Assembly (NCBI GenBank): GCA_017307315.1
Contig: JAFKFF010000255.1
Coordinates: 1 to 6,049 of the forward strand
Length of the DNA stretch: 6,049 nt
Reading direction: 5' to 3'
Source: Alphaproteobacteria bacterium
GTDB lineage: Bacteria > Pseudomonadota > Alphaproteobacteria > Micropepsales > Micropepsaceae
Shown: in pieces, positions 1 to 5,493 of the stretch
How the letters are laid out: each line of letters opens with the position of its first letter
Numbering within the stretch: position 1 is the first letter of the stretch
Position numbers and translations under genes: made by a program
The notes under the pieces: model-generated
Databases searched by the model: none
Seen by the model: only the letters and a program-made list of their open reading frames with translations
What the model was told of the DNA's origin: nothing

Positions 1-383
1 TCATGGCCGGTGTGCAGGTCTCGTTCCGCGGCGCGAGGGATGACCATCCCCGCGCAGGCACCGAAGGCCTGGATGACGCGGAAACCGATCAGGGTTTCGA
101 TGCCCGGCGCGAAGGCGCAGCCGATGCTGCCGATGGTGAAGATCGCGAGGCCGCCATAGATGGGCGGCTTGCGGCCGACGATGTCGGAAAGCGGGCCGTA
201 GAAAAGCTGGCAGACGCCGATGACGATGAAGAAAACCATCAGGCTCATCTGCACAGCGCCGGCGCTTGCGCCGAGGCTCTTGCCCATCGAGGGCAGGGCC
301 GGCAGATACATATCGATGGCGAAAGGGCCCACCGCGGTGATGAGGCCGAGCACGATCGCCATGCGCAAAAAGCGGCGGGTCAC
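1..383 (-). CDS. Bcr/CflA-family MFS drug efflux transporter, N-terminal part (runs off left edge)
   Basis: Inner-membrane proton-driven drug exporter of the Bcr/CflA group (12-span MFS family; members export bicyclomycin, chloramphenicol and similar compounds; the substrate here is unknown). Only 127 codons are visible. The family hallmark GPFAIDMYLPALP lies at residues 19-31 in span 1. MFS motif A in the span 2-3 loop is GPLSDIVGRKP (63-73). The signature from RVIQAFG (102-108) through RDLHTG (121-126) follows. I chose the GTG at 383-381: AGGGAA lies 7 nt upstream on the mRNA. The in-frame ATG at 362-360 has no Shine-Dalgarno and would cut the first residues of span 1. The gene is divergent from a MarR regulator, which suggests local control. 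Family assignment is firm; specificity is not readable. Confidence 0.93.
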   Translation of the reverse strand, partial: MTRRFLRMAIVLGLITAVGPFAIDMYLPALPSMGKSLGASAGAVQMSLMVFFIVIGVCQLFYGPLSDIVGRKPPIYGGLAIFTIGSIGCAFAPGIETLIGFRVIQAFGACAGMVIPRAAERDLHTGH

Positions 384-420
384 GAATTGATTCCCTGTCG
401 ATGGTCTGTTGGGGGCGCGG

Positions 421-450
421 TTTATAGCGTCAGCGTTCGGCCGCCGCCAG
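421..450 (-). promoter_or_regulatory. weak candidate promoter of the Bcr/CflA transporter
   Basis: Reading the minus strand, TATAAA (426-421) matches a -10 box at 5 of 6 positions. CTGGCG (450-445), 18 nt upstream, is only a 3 of 6 match to a -35 box. A start near 414 would leave a leader of about 30 nt before the GTG. The weak -35 suggests low basal expression or help from another factor. Confidence 0.3.
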
Positions 451-471
451 CGCAAACTTAGCCCGGTTTCC

Positions 472-498
472 CAACTTGACTTGATAAGTTGAAGTCAA
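472..498. promoter_or_regulatory. interleaved inverted repeats, probable MarR operator
   Basis: Two perfect inverted repeats overlap here. TTGACTT (476-482) pairs with AAGTCAA (492-498), centred at 487. CAACTT (472-477) pairs with AAGTTG (486-491), centred near 481.5. The region is AT-rich compared with its surroundings. It covers the -35 and spacer of the candidate marR promoter and lies between marR and the divergent exporter. MarR dimers commonly bind such palindromes and repress both directions. Binding itself is inferred. Confidence 0.6.
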
Positions 499-504
499 CA
501 TAAA
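476..504 (+). promoter_or_regulatory. candidate marR promoter, predicted leaderless start
   Basis: TTGACT (476-481) is followed after 17 bp by CATAAA (499-504), a 4 of 6 match to the -10 consensus. The usual spacing puts the transcription start at about 511, which is the A of the marR ATG. No Shine-Dalgarno precedes this ATG, so a leaderless message fits. The operator repeats sit on the -35 and spacer, so bound repressor would block polymerase. Confidence 0.45.
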
Positions 505-510
505 CCCTTC

Positions 511-993
511 ATGGCGGATGTGCCTTTCGAGACCACGCTTCTGGTGCGCGACACCTGCCTGTGCCTGGCGGCGCAGCAGGCGGCGCGCTCCCTGGCGCGC
601 CGGTTCGACGATGCCTTCCGGCCGCTCAACCTCACCAACGGGCAATTCTCGCTCCTGATGGCGCTGAACCGCCCCAAACCGCCCGCCATCGCGCCCTTGG
701 CCGAATTCCTGGCGATGGACCGCACCACCCTGACGGCGGCTCTGAAGCCGCTGGAGCGGCGCGGGCTGATCACCGTGTCGGTCGATCCGGACGATCGCAG
801 GGGACGGCTCTTGCGACTGACCGCCAAGGGCCGGTCGCTGCTCGCCAAAGCCTTGCCGATCTGGAAGGCGCATCATGCCGTCCTGGACCAACAGGTCGGC
901 CCGGCGGACCGCCTGCGCCGGGATTTTGCCAAGCTGGTGCATCCGGACGCGGGGCCCGGCAAGCGCGTCCGCGCGCCCGCCTGCGCGGATTAA
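511..993 (+). CDS. MarR-family winged-helix transcriptional regulator
   Basis: A 160-residue cytoplasmic DNA-binding regulator of the usual MarR length, expected to act as a dimer. The dimerisation helix and LNLTNGQFSLL (39-49) precede the helix-turn-helix. The recognition helix is around MDRTTLTAALKPLERRG (69-85). The wing is DPDDRRGRLLRLT (92-104), with the family's conserved acidic and arginine residues. Cys16 and Cys18 form a C-x-C near the N-terminus; Cys18 falls where OhrR proteins carry their peroxide-sensing cysteine. An in-frame TGA at 490-492 fixes ATG 511 as the first start. No Shine-Dalgarno is visible, consistent with leaderless translation. It is divergent from the Bcr/CflA exporter, whose repressor it probably is. 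The ligand is unknown. The basic C-terminal tail (about 148-160) is not family-conserved as far as I can tell. Confidence 0.92.
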   Translation: MADVPFETTLLVRDTCLCLAAQQAARSLARRFDDAFRPLNLTNGQFSLLMALNRPKPPAIAPLAEFLAMDRTTLTAALKPLERRGLITVSVDPDDRRGRLLRLTAKGRSLLAKALPIWKAHHAVLDQQVGPADRLRRDFAKLVHPDAGPGKRVRAPACAD

Positions 994-1010
994 AGACGTT
1001 CGGCCGGATT

Positions 1011-1027
1011 GGCGCGCCTAACGCGCC
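1011..1027. terminator. hairpin between convergent marR and PRC-like gene
   Basis: GGCGCG (1011-1016) and CGCGCC (1022-1027) form a perfect 6-bp stem with a 5-nt loop. It lies 18 bp past the marR stop and overlaps the stop codon of the opposing gene (1018-1020). There is no T-run on either side, so it is not a textbook intrinsic terminator. It could still slow polymerase or protect 3' ends. Tentative. Confidence 0.3.
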
Positions 1028-1341
1028 GGGGCCGGCGTCGCCGGTGGCCGGTCCGTCACCAGCACATTGGCGGTTTCGTCATAGCCCAGGGCCGAAGCAT
1101 CCAGCACAGCCGTGCCGCCGGCCGTCAGCGCGATGTTCGCCTTGAGGGGTTTGCCCTTCGCGTCCGCGTCGATCCGCGTCACCGTCCCCACCAGCGCGCC
1201 ATGCGTGTCCAGGACCCGGGCTGCGGAAATTTTCGCGGGAACGCTGCTGAGACTGTTGAGGGCGATGGGCGCCAAGGCATCGGCCCGGGCCGCCAATGGC
1301 GACAGCAAGGTCAGGAGAAGGAGCGGAACGACGATTCTCAT
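1018..1341 (-). CDS. small secreted protein with PRC-barrel-like domain
   Basis: A 107-residue protein with a signal peptide: MRIVV, then a leucine-rich core (about 6-16), with likely cleavage after ALA-type ARA near residue 20. The mature part contains ARVLDTHGALVGTVTRIDAD (about 42-61) and ends in a stretch with ALGYDETANVLVTD. The pattern of V-x-D-x-x-G-x-x-V-G-x-V followed by a YD-x-x-x-N-x-L-V-T end resembles PRC-barrel proteins, small beta-barrels found in photosynthetic reaction centres and RNA-processing factors. I infer a periplasmic location; the function is unknown. The start is uncertain. I chose ATG 1341-1339, but an in-frame TTG at 1359-1357 has AGGA 6 nt upstream and would add six residues. 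The tail PPATPAPAR is proline-rich. It is convergent with marR and shows no operon partner. Confidence 0.75.
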   Translation of the reverse strand: MRIVVPLLLLTLLSPLAARADALAPIALNSLSSVPAKISAARVLDTHGALVGTVTRIDADAKGKPLKANIALTAGGTAVLDASALGYDETANVLVTDRPPATPAPAR

Positions 1342-1417
1342 GCCGCCATCGTAGCGCAAGCCGCATCCTGAAAACGGCCCGGCGGCAGACCGGTTCCGGC
1401 TAAGAGCCCGATGGAAG

Positions 1418-1445
1418 GCCCGCCCGGAGCGTATTCCGGGCGGGC
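1418..1445 (-). terminator. strong 11-bp hairpin after the 58-residue gene
   Basis: GCCCGCCCGGA (1418-1428) and TCCGGGCGGGC (1435-1445) are exact reverse complements around a 6-nt loop. The hairpin begins 11 bp past the stop of the small membrane protein gene. On the minus strand it is followed by CTTCCAT, which is only a poor T-tract. It is probably the transcript's end structure, by intrinsic termination or as a 3' stabiliser. Confidence 0.6.
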
Positions 1446-1456
1446 ATCTTCAAGGG

Positions 1457-1633
1457 TTACAGGCCGCGCGGATAGCTCTGGGTCGTTTGTGTCGGCGAGG
1501 AGGTCAGCATTCCGGATTCAATGATGTAAAGTCCGGCGCCTCCCAGCAGGAGGGCAAGGACGACCCACGCTACGATTCTCGAACCTTTGCTCGGCGCTTC
1601 TTCGGTATGGTGAAACTGACCCAAACTGCTCAT
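1457..1633 (-). CDS. 58-residue single-span membrane protein of unknown function
   Basis: A short gene that is easily missed. ATG 1633-1631 is preceded by AGGAGG with a 5-nt spacer, close to a perfect Shine-Dalgarno. TAA is at 1459-1457. The product begins MSSLGQFHHTEEAPSKGSR (1-19), a soluble N-terminus containing two histidines and two glutamates. One hydrophobic span of about 18-20 residues follows (RIVAWVVLALLLGGAGLYII, 19-38). A polar tail rich in Ser, Thr and Gln ends in YPRGL. The charge pattern (Lys16 and Arg19 before the span) suggests a cytoplasmic N-terminus and periplasmic C-terminus. I do not recognise the family. It stands alone, with its own candidate extended -10 promoter near 1750 and an 11-bp hairpin behind it, so it looks like an independent, well-translated unit. 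Confidence 0.8.
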   Translation of the reverse strand: MSSLGQFHHTEEAPSKGSRIVAWVVLALLLGGAGLYIIESGMLTSSPTQTTQSYPRGL

Positions 1634-1644
1634 CCTTACCTCCT
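1634..1644 (-). promoter_or_regulatory. near-consensus ribosome binding site of the 58-residue gene
   Basis: On the minus strand AGGAGG (1644-1639) and then TAAGG precede the ATG. This is the strongest Shine-Dalgarno in the window and is what supports the short reading frame as a real gene. Confidence 0.85.
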
Positions 1645-1649
1645 AGGTT

Positions 1650-1665
1650 CGCCCGCCTTCGGGCG
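1650..1665 (-). promoter_or_regulatory. leader hairpin just upstream of the 58-residue gene's ribosome site
   Basis: CGCCCG (1650-1655) and CGGGCG (1660-1665) form a 6-bp GC stem with a 4-nt loop. It ends 5 nt before the AGGAGG on the minus-strand transcript. So close to the ribosome site, it could modulate initiation or protect the 5' region. A role is inference only. Confidence 0.4.
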
Positions 1666-1745
1666 GTCTGTTGCGTGCTCTATCTCCGTCAATGGTGCTC
1701 AAAACCCGCACGCGGCCCGCTCCGGCCGGATGCGTCATCGCCATC

Positions 1746-1754
1746 ACTATACCA
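1746..1754 (-). promoter_or_regulatory. candidate extended -10 promoter of the 58-residue gene
   Basis: The minus strand reads TGGTATAGT (1754-1746): TATAGT matches a -10 box at 5 of 6 positions and carries the extended TGn element. No good -35 is visible (best TCGGAA, 16 nt upstream), as is common with extended -10 sites. The predicted start near 1739 gives a leader of about 105 nt. Confidence 0.4.
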
Positions 1755-1864
1755 CCGAAAAGCCGCTTTCCGAGCGGAACTGCGACAAAATTTGCTCTTG
1801 AACCGACTTGGGACGGGGCTAGCGAATCACCTGGAAAAAGCCAGGAAGACCGCCGGAAACAGGC

Positions 1865-1888
1865 GCGGGCTTTTGAACGGGAGCCCGC
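1865..1888 (+). repeat. inverted repeat around a candidate -35 box
   Basis: GCGGGCT (1865-1871) and AGCCCGC (1882-1888) are perfect reverse complements separated by 10 nt. The gap contains TTGAAC (1873-1878), the proposed -35 of the downstream gene. It could be a repressor operator or a chance GC repeat. Confidence 0.35.
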
Positions 1889-1901
1889 TTCGTGGTCTGA
1901 T
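1873..1901 (+). promoter_or_regulatory. candidate promoter of the DUF6491-like gene
   Basis: TTGAAC (1873-1878) and TCTGAT (1896-1901) are separated by 17 bp; each matches the sigma-70 consensus at 4 of 6 positions. A start near 1908 leaves a leader of about 26 nt, which includes the AGGGAG ribosome site. Moderate support only. Confidence 0.35.
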
Positions 1902-1933
1902 CGCGTTTCTCCGGGGGAGCCAGGGAGACGGTC

Positions 1934-2338
1934 ATGACGTTTCAACCTTCGCTTGTCGCTTCGGTTTTCGCTCTTGCGCTGACGGCATCGCCCGTGGCGG
2001 CCCAGCCCGCCGCGGCACCGGGCGACGGCCCCAAGGAATGCTTCTTCACGAACCAGTTCGAGACCTGGCGCGCCGCCGACGCCCGCACCATCAATATTCG
2101 CGTGCGCGGCAATCACTATTACCGGTTGGAGCTGGGCAGTGCATGTCCTGCGCTGCTCGATCCGGGCGCGCGTCTGGTCACCACCTTCCGCGGCACCTCG
2201 ACGGTGTGCTCGGCGCTGGACTGGGACCTGAAAGTGAGTTCGGGAATCGGCAGTCCCGCGATCCCCTGCTTCGTGCGGAAGATGACCCGGCTTTCGCCAA
2301 GCGAGGTCGCGGCCCTGACCACCAAAGCCCGGCCCTGA
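1934..2338 (+). CDS. secreted DUF6491-like protein
   Basis: A 134-residue exported protein of unknown function. AGGGAG (1922-1927) lies 6 nt before ATG 1934. The N-terminus is a signal peptide: MTFQPS, hydrophobic core 7-18, then SPVAA (19-23), cleaved around residue 23. The mature chain has four cysteines (36, 71, 92, 112), which could form two disulfides in the periplasm. ECFFTNQFETWR (35-46), INIRVRGNHYYRLEL (53-67) and the ending LSPSEVAAL (120-128) match what I recall of DUF6491 proteins, common in alphaproteobacteria and their relatives. That assignment is from memory and should be checked by profile search. It converges on the efflux operon with 12 bp between the stop codons. Confidence 0.85.
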   Translation: MTFQPSLVASVFALALTASPVAAQPAAAPGDGPKECFFTNQFETWRAADARTINIRVRGNHYYRLELGSACPALLDPGARLVTTFRGTSTVCSALDWDLKVSSGIGSPAIPCFVRKMTRLSPSEVAALTTKARP

Positions 2339-2350
2339 GCGACTGGCCGG
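2329..2350. terminator. hairpin shared by convergent gene ends
   Basis: CCGGCC (2329-2334) and GGCCGG (2345-2350) form a perfect 6-bp stem with a 10-nt loop. The loop contains the TGA of the plus-strand gene, and the stem directly abuts the TAA of the minus-strand operon. Only three Ts follow on the minus strand, so it is a weak bidirectional terminator candidate. Confidence 0.35.
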
Positions 2351-3814
2351 TTAGGGGCTGGCGGCGTTGCCGTCTTGCGGCGGAGCAGCGGGCGGCGGCG
2401 TGACGGGTGAGCCGCCCAGCGCCAGATAAAGCTGCACCGTGTCCATCAGCCGCTGCGCCTTGGCGCGCGCCAGGCCCAGTTGCGCCTGGGCATTGCGCCG
2501 CTCGGCATCGATCACGTCCAGGATTCCGGAATTGCCGGCTTCGTAGCTGCGTCGTGCCAGGTCGAGGGATTGGGACGCGGTGTCCGCCGCCGCCTGCTGG
2601 GCCCTGACCCGCTCGGCGCCGTTGGAGATCGCCTGCAGCCGGTCGGCGATGTCGCCGAACGCGGTCAGGATGGTCTGGCGATAGACCGCGAGCGATGCCT
2701 TGTAATTGTCCACCGCCGCGCGGCGTTCGGCGCTGAGCTTGCCGCCGTTGAAAATGGGCTGGGTGAGGTTGGCCGCCAGGGCATAGGCATTGTTGATGCT
2801 GTTGAAGAGCTCGCCCGGCACCAGCGCCTGTTGCGTCGCATTCGCGGTCAGGTTGATGTTGGGATAGAGATTGGCGGTGGCGATGCCGATCCCGGCGCTG
2901 GCGGCATGAAGCTGGGCTTCGGCGGCGCGGATGTCGGGACGGCGGCGCACCAGTTCCGACGGCAGGCTCACCGGCAGTTCGGAGGGCAAGGTGAAGTCGG
3001 CGAGCTCGAATTCGGGCGGGCTCCATTCGGCCGGCGCCTTGCCCACCAGGATCGACAAAGCATGGCGGGCCACGGCGCGCTGCTGGTTGAGATCCGGCAG
3101 CAAGGCGCGGTCTTCGGCCAGTTGGCTCTGCGCCGTCACCAGCTGGACGCGCGTGCCCGAGCCGGCGTCGATAGCCGACTGCACCAGCTGCACGTTGCGT
3201 TCGTCGTCTGCGATGATGCGGTTCAAGGTCTCGATCTGCGCCTGGGCGGAGGCGAGTGCCATCGCTTCCGCCGCGACATGCGCGGTCAGAGATTGATAGG
3301 CGGCGTCGAGTTGAAAGCCCTGATATTCCAGCAGCGCTTTCTGCCGCTCGACCTTGCGCTTCTCGCCGCCGAAGAGGTCGAGAGGAAAACTGACCGTCGG
3401 CCCCACGCTGTAATAGGCAAAGGGCGGGACGCTGAAATTCAGCGGCCCGAACAGCGAGCGACCGTATTTCTGGTAGCCGGCGGTGCCGCCCAGCGCGACC
3501 TGGGGCAACAACGCCCCTTGCGCCACATTCACTTGCTCCTCGGCCTCGGCCATGCGCTGGCGCGCCGCCTCGATATCCTGGTTGTCCGAGAGGGCCTGGC
3601 GGATCACCGTGTCGAGCGCGGGCGAGCTGAAGCCGGACCACCAGTCGCCCGCGATCCGCTGGCCGAGCAGGATACGCTGATCTTCCGGCGCCGCAGCGTC
3701 GTTCTTGTCGCCATAGCTGGCGACCTGCGGCGGAGCGGGGACCTGAAAGTCCGGTCCCACCGTGCAGGAGCCCAGCAGCAGCGCCGAAAGAAAAGGAAGG
3801 GTGATCTGTTTCAT
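2351..3814 (-). CDS. NodT/OprM-type efflux outer membrane lipoprotein
   Basis: Outer membrane channel (TolC-like outer membrane factor) that would take substrates from the EmrA-EmrB pair across the outer membrane. It has 487 residues, a normal length. The signal peptide ends in lipobox LGSC (14-17), so Cys17 is the lipidated residue. It is followed by TVGPDFQVP, the usual start of this family. Two outer membrane efflux repeats follow. Recognisable motifs are VRRRPDIRAAEAQL (289-302), IGIATANLYPNINL (309-322), TQPIFNGGKL (351-360) and SYEAGNSGILDVIDAER (423-439). The C-terminus (469-487) is a proline/alanine-rich tail. The ATG overlaps the emrB TGA by one base (TGATG) and has no good Shine-Dalgarno of its own, so translation is probably coupled. 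It is the last gene of the operon. Confidence 0.95.
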   Translation of the reverse strand: MKQITLPFLSALLLGSCTVGPDFQVPAPPQVASYGDKNDAAAPEDQRILLGQRIAGDWWSGFSSPALDTVIRQALSDNQDIEAARQRMAEAEEQVNVAQGALLPQVALGGTAGYQKYGRSLFGPLNFSVPPFAYYSVGPTVSFPLDLFGGEKRKVERQKALLEYQGFQLDAAYQSLTAHVAAEAMALASAQAQIETLNRIIADDERNVQLVQSAIDAGSGTRVQLVTAQSQLAEDRALLPDLNQQRAVARHALSILVGKAPAEWSPPEFELADFTLPSELPVSLPSELVRRRPDIRAAEAQLHAASAGIGIATANLYPNINLTANATQQALVPGELFNSINNAYALAANLTQPIFNGGKLSAERRAAVDNYKASLAVYRQTILTAFGDIADRLQAISNGAERVRAQQAAADTASQSLDLARRSYEAGNSGILDVIDAERRNAQAQLGLARAKAQRLMDTVQLYLALGGSPVTPPPAAPPQDGNAASP

Positions 3815-5409
3815 CAGTCCAGCACCGCATGGCTGCCGGCGGCCGGCCGCGTTTTCTTGATCAGGAACAGGAAAGGAATGGTCGCCAAGGTCAGGATCAT
3901 CATCAGTTGGAAATCGTCGATATAGGCGATCATCGCCGCCTGATTGAAGATGGTGCCGTCAAGGCTGGCGAGGCCGGGAAGGCCGCCGCCATTGAAGGCC
4001 GCTGCCGCGCTGTTGCCGATGAAATTATAGGGCGTGATGTGCTCGGCCATGCTGGCATGGACCCGCTGGGTGTTCTGGGTGAAGAGGAAGAACACCACCG
4101 AGATGCCGATGGAGCTGCCGACATTGCGTAGAAGATTGAAGAAGGCGGTGCCTTCGTTGCGTAAGTGGGCGGGCAGGGTGGTGAAGGCGACCGCCGACAG
4201 CGGCACCCAGACCAGGCCGACGCCGAAACCCTGCAGGATGCCGGAGATGATGACCGGCCAGGTATCCATCAGCAGCGAAAATTGCGTCATCTGCCACAGC
4301 GAGAAGGCGGTGAGCGCCAGGCCGATGGCGATGATGATGCGCGGGTCGAAGCGCGAGATCAGCCGCCCCACCACCATCATGGCCACCATGGTGCCCGCTC
4401 CGCGCGGCGCCGTCACCAGGCCGGTCAGGACCACCGGATAGCGCATCTCGGTCTGCAGCAGAGGCGGGATCAGCGCCAGGGTAGCGAACAGGACGACGCC
4501 CACCACGAAGATGAAGATGTTGGAGGCGACGAAATTCTGGTCCTGGAACAAATGCGGGTTCAGGAAGGGCTTGGGATGCGAAAATGTGTGGACCAGGAAC
4601 AGGTAGAAGGCCACGCCCGCGATCACCGCCTCGGCCACGATCTCGCGCGAGGAAAACCAGTCCAGAAGCTGGCCGCGGTCCAGCATCAGCTGCAGCGCGG
4701 TGATGAATATGCTCAAGGTCGTGAAACCGAAAAAGTCGAAGCGCGATCCTTGCGCGTTGCGGTTTTCCGGCAAGGTGAAATAGAGCCCGGCAAAGGCCAG
4801 AACCCCGATGGGAAGGTTGATGTAGAACACCCAGCGCCAAGAGTAATTCTCGGTCAGCCAGCCGCCCAGGGCCGGCCCCAGGATCGGGCCCATGGTGACG
4901 CCGATGCCCCAGATCGCCATGGCCCGGCCGAAATCCTTGGGCGGGTTGATGTCGAACAGAACGGCCTGCGACAGCGGCACCAAAGCCGCGCCGCCCACGC
5001 CTTGCAGGAAGCGGAACAGCACGATCTGCGGCAACGACACCGCCAGGCCGCACAAGGCCGACGCCACAGTGAAGATGAAGACCGAGATCAGGAACACGCG
5101 GCGCCGGCCGAACTGGCCTGCCAGCCAGCCGGTGAGCGGAATGGTGATGGCGGCGGCGACGATATAGGAGGTCAGAACCCAGCCCATCTCGTCCTGGGTC
5201 GCCGACAGGGTCCCCTGCATGCGCGGCAGGGCGACATTGGCGATGGTGGTGTCCAGCGCCTGCATGATGGTCGCGGCCATCACCGACAGGGTGATCAGGC
5301 CGTGGAAGCGCACCTTTTGCGGGGCCTGCGGCGGGGGCGTGGCGCTGGCGCCGATGCCGGCGGTTTCCGCGGCATCTTCCAGCACGTCATCCTGCCGCTT
5401 GTCGGCCAT
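3814..5409 (-). CDS. emrB: EmrB/QacA-type (DHA2) MFS multidrug efflux pump
   Basis: Inner-membrane drug/proton antiporter with 14 expected spans and 531 residues, typical for EmrB. The N-terminus (1-33) is hydrophilic and proline-rich before span 1. Motif D LDTTIANVALP lies at 52-62 and motif A GWLAGQFGRRR at 94-104. RFLQGVGGAALVP (133-145) follows, then antiporter motif C GPILGPALGGWL (174-185), DRGQLLDWF (244-252), NEGTAFFNLLRNVGSSIGIS (418-437) and YIDDFQLM (496-503). There is a long periplasmic loop around 445-490 before the last span, as in EmrB. It follows emrA and overlaps the outer membrane factor gene. The site before ATG 5409 is a poor Shine-Dalgarno, so coupling to emrA is likely. 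The premature stop in emrA may therefore lower expression. The substrate is unknown; the family typically exports hydrophobic toxins and uncouplers. Confidence 0.95.
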   Translation of the reverse strand: MADKRQDDVLEDAAETAGIGASATPPPQAPQKVRFHGLITLSVMAATIMQALDTTIANVALPRMQGTLSATQDEMGWVLTSYIVAAAITIPLTGWLAGQFGRRRVFLISVFIFTVASALCGLAVSLPQIVLFRFLQGVGGAALVPLSQAVLFDINPPKDFGRAMAIWGIGVTMGPILGPALGGWLTENYSWRWVFYINLPIGVLAFAGLYFTLPENRNAQGSRFDFFGFTTLSIFITALQLMLDRGQLLDWFSSREIVAEAVIAGVAFYLFLVHTFSHPKPFLNPHLFQDQNFVASNIFIFVVGVVLFATLALIPPLLQTEMRYPVVLTGLVTAPRGAGTMVAMMVVGRLISRFDPRIIIAIGLALTAFSLWQMTQFSLLMDTWPVIISGILQGFGVGLVWVPLSAVAFTTLPAHLRNEGTAFFNLLRNVGSSIGISVVFFLFTQNTQRVHASMAEHITPYNFIGNSAAAAFNGGGLPGLASLDGTIFNQAAMIAYIDDFQLMMILTLATIPFLFLIKKTRPAAGSHAVLD

Positions 5410-5415
5410 GCGGGC

Positions 5416-5493
5416 TCAGTTCCAGAAAGCCAGGGAACGGTGATGCTCCGTATCCACCTCGGCGGTCACGCTCATGCCCGCCGCCAGCGGCAG
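5416..5493 (-). other. emrA: detached in-frame C-terminal tail of emrA beyond a premature TGA
   Basis: Directly after the TGA at 5496-5494 the same frame continues for 25 codons to a TGA at 5418-5416, only 6 bp before emrB. The encoded residues include LPLAAGMSVTAEVDTEHHR. EmrA proteins typically end in a phrase of this sort (LRAGMSA-VDT-H). This stretch is evidently the original end of emrA. An ATG at 5475-5473 in the same frame could restart translation for 19 residues and keep ribosomes close to emrB. Without readthrough or restart, the stretch is untranslated. Confidence 0.8.

Larger units (their letters stand above)
1634..1933. other. 300-bp intergenic region between divergent small genes
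   Basis: Separates the 58-residue membrane protein gene (minus) from the DUF6491-like gene (plus). It holds one candidate promoter for each, a leader hairpin next to the left gene, and several short inverted repeats: CCGCT/AGCGG (1763-1777), CCTGG/CCAGG (1830-1845) and GCGGGCT/AGCCCGC (1865-1888). I find no convincing coding frame. The open plus-strand frame that starts at a TTG at 1671 lacks a Shine-Dalgarno. Confidence 0.6.

Noticed and set aside
3..461. 152-codon plus-strand frame at the left edge
   Set aside because: Antisense to the Bcr/CflA transporter, whose frame has all family motifs.
1830..1845. CCTGG/CCAGG hairpin with an A-rich loop
   Set aside because: Only 5 bp, not next to a gene end or ribosome site; expected by chance in GC-rich DNA.
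1671..1937. Plus-strand frame of 88 codons ending in ATGA overlap with the DUF6491-like start
   Set aside because: The overlap looks operon-like, but the start is TTG with no Shine-Dalgarno, the composition is not protein-like, and candidate promoters lie inside it.
1643..2116. 157-codon minus-strand frame antisense to the DUF6491-like gene
   Set aside because: No Shine-Dalgarno, no motif, and it overlaps a gene with a clear signal peptide and ribosome site.
2178..3830. 550-codon minus-strand open frame overlapping the outer membrane factor
   Set aside because: It is an out-of-frame shadow of the NodT-type gene, rich in Arg, Gly and Ala with no family motifs; the true frame has lipobox and channel motifs.
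2480..3925. 481-codon plus-strand open frame antisense to the outer membrane factor
   Set aside because: Antisense shadow caused by high GC codon bias; no ribosome site and no recognisable domain.
4025..5053. 342-codon minus-strand frame inside emrB
   Set aside because: Frame-shifted shadow of emrB with Arg/His/Pro-rich low-complexity translation.
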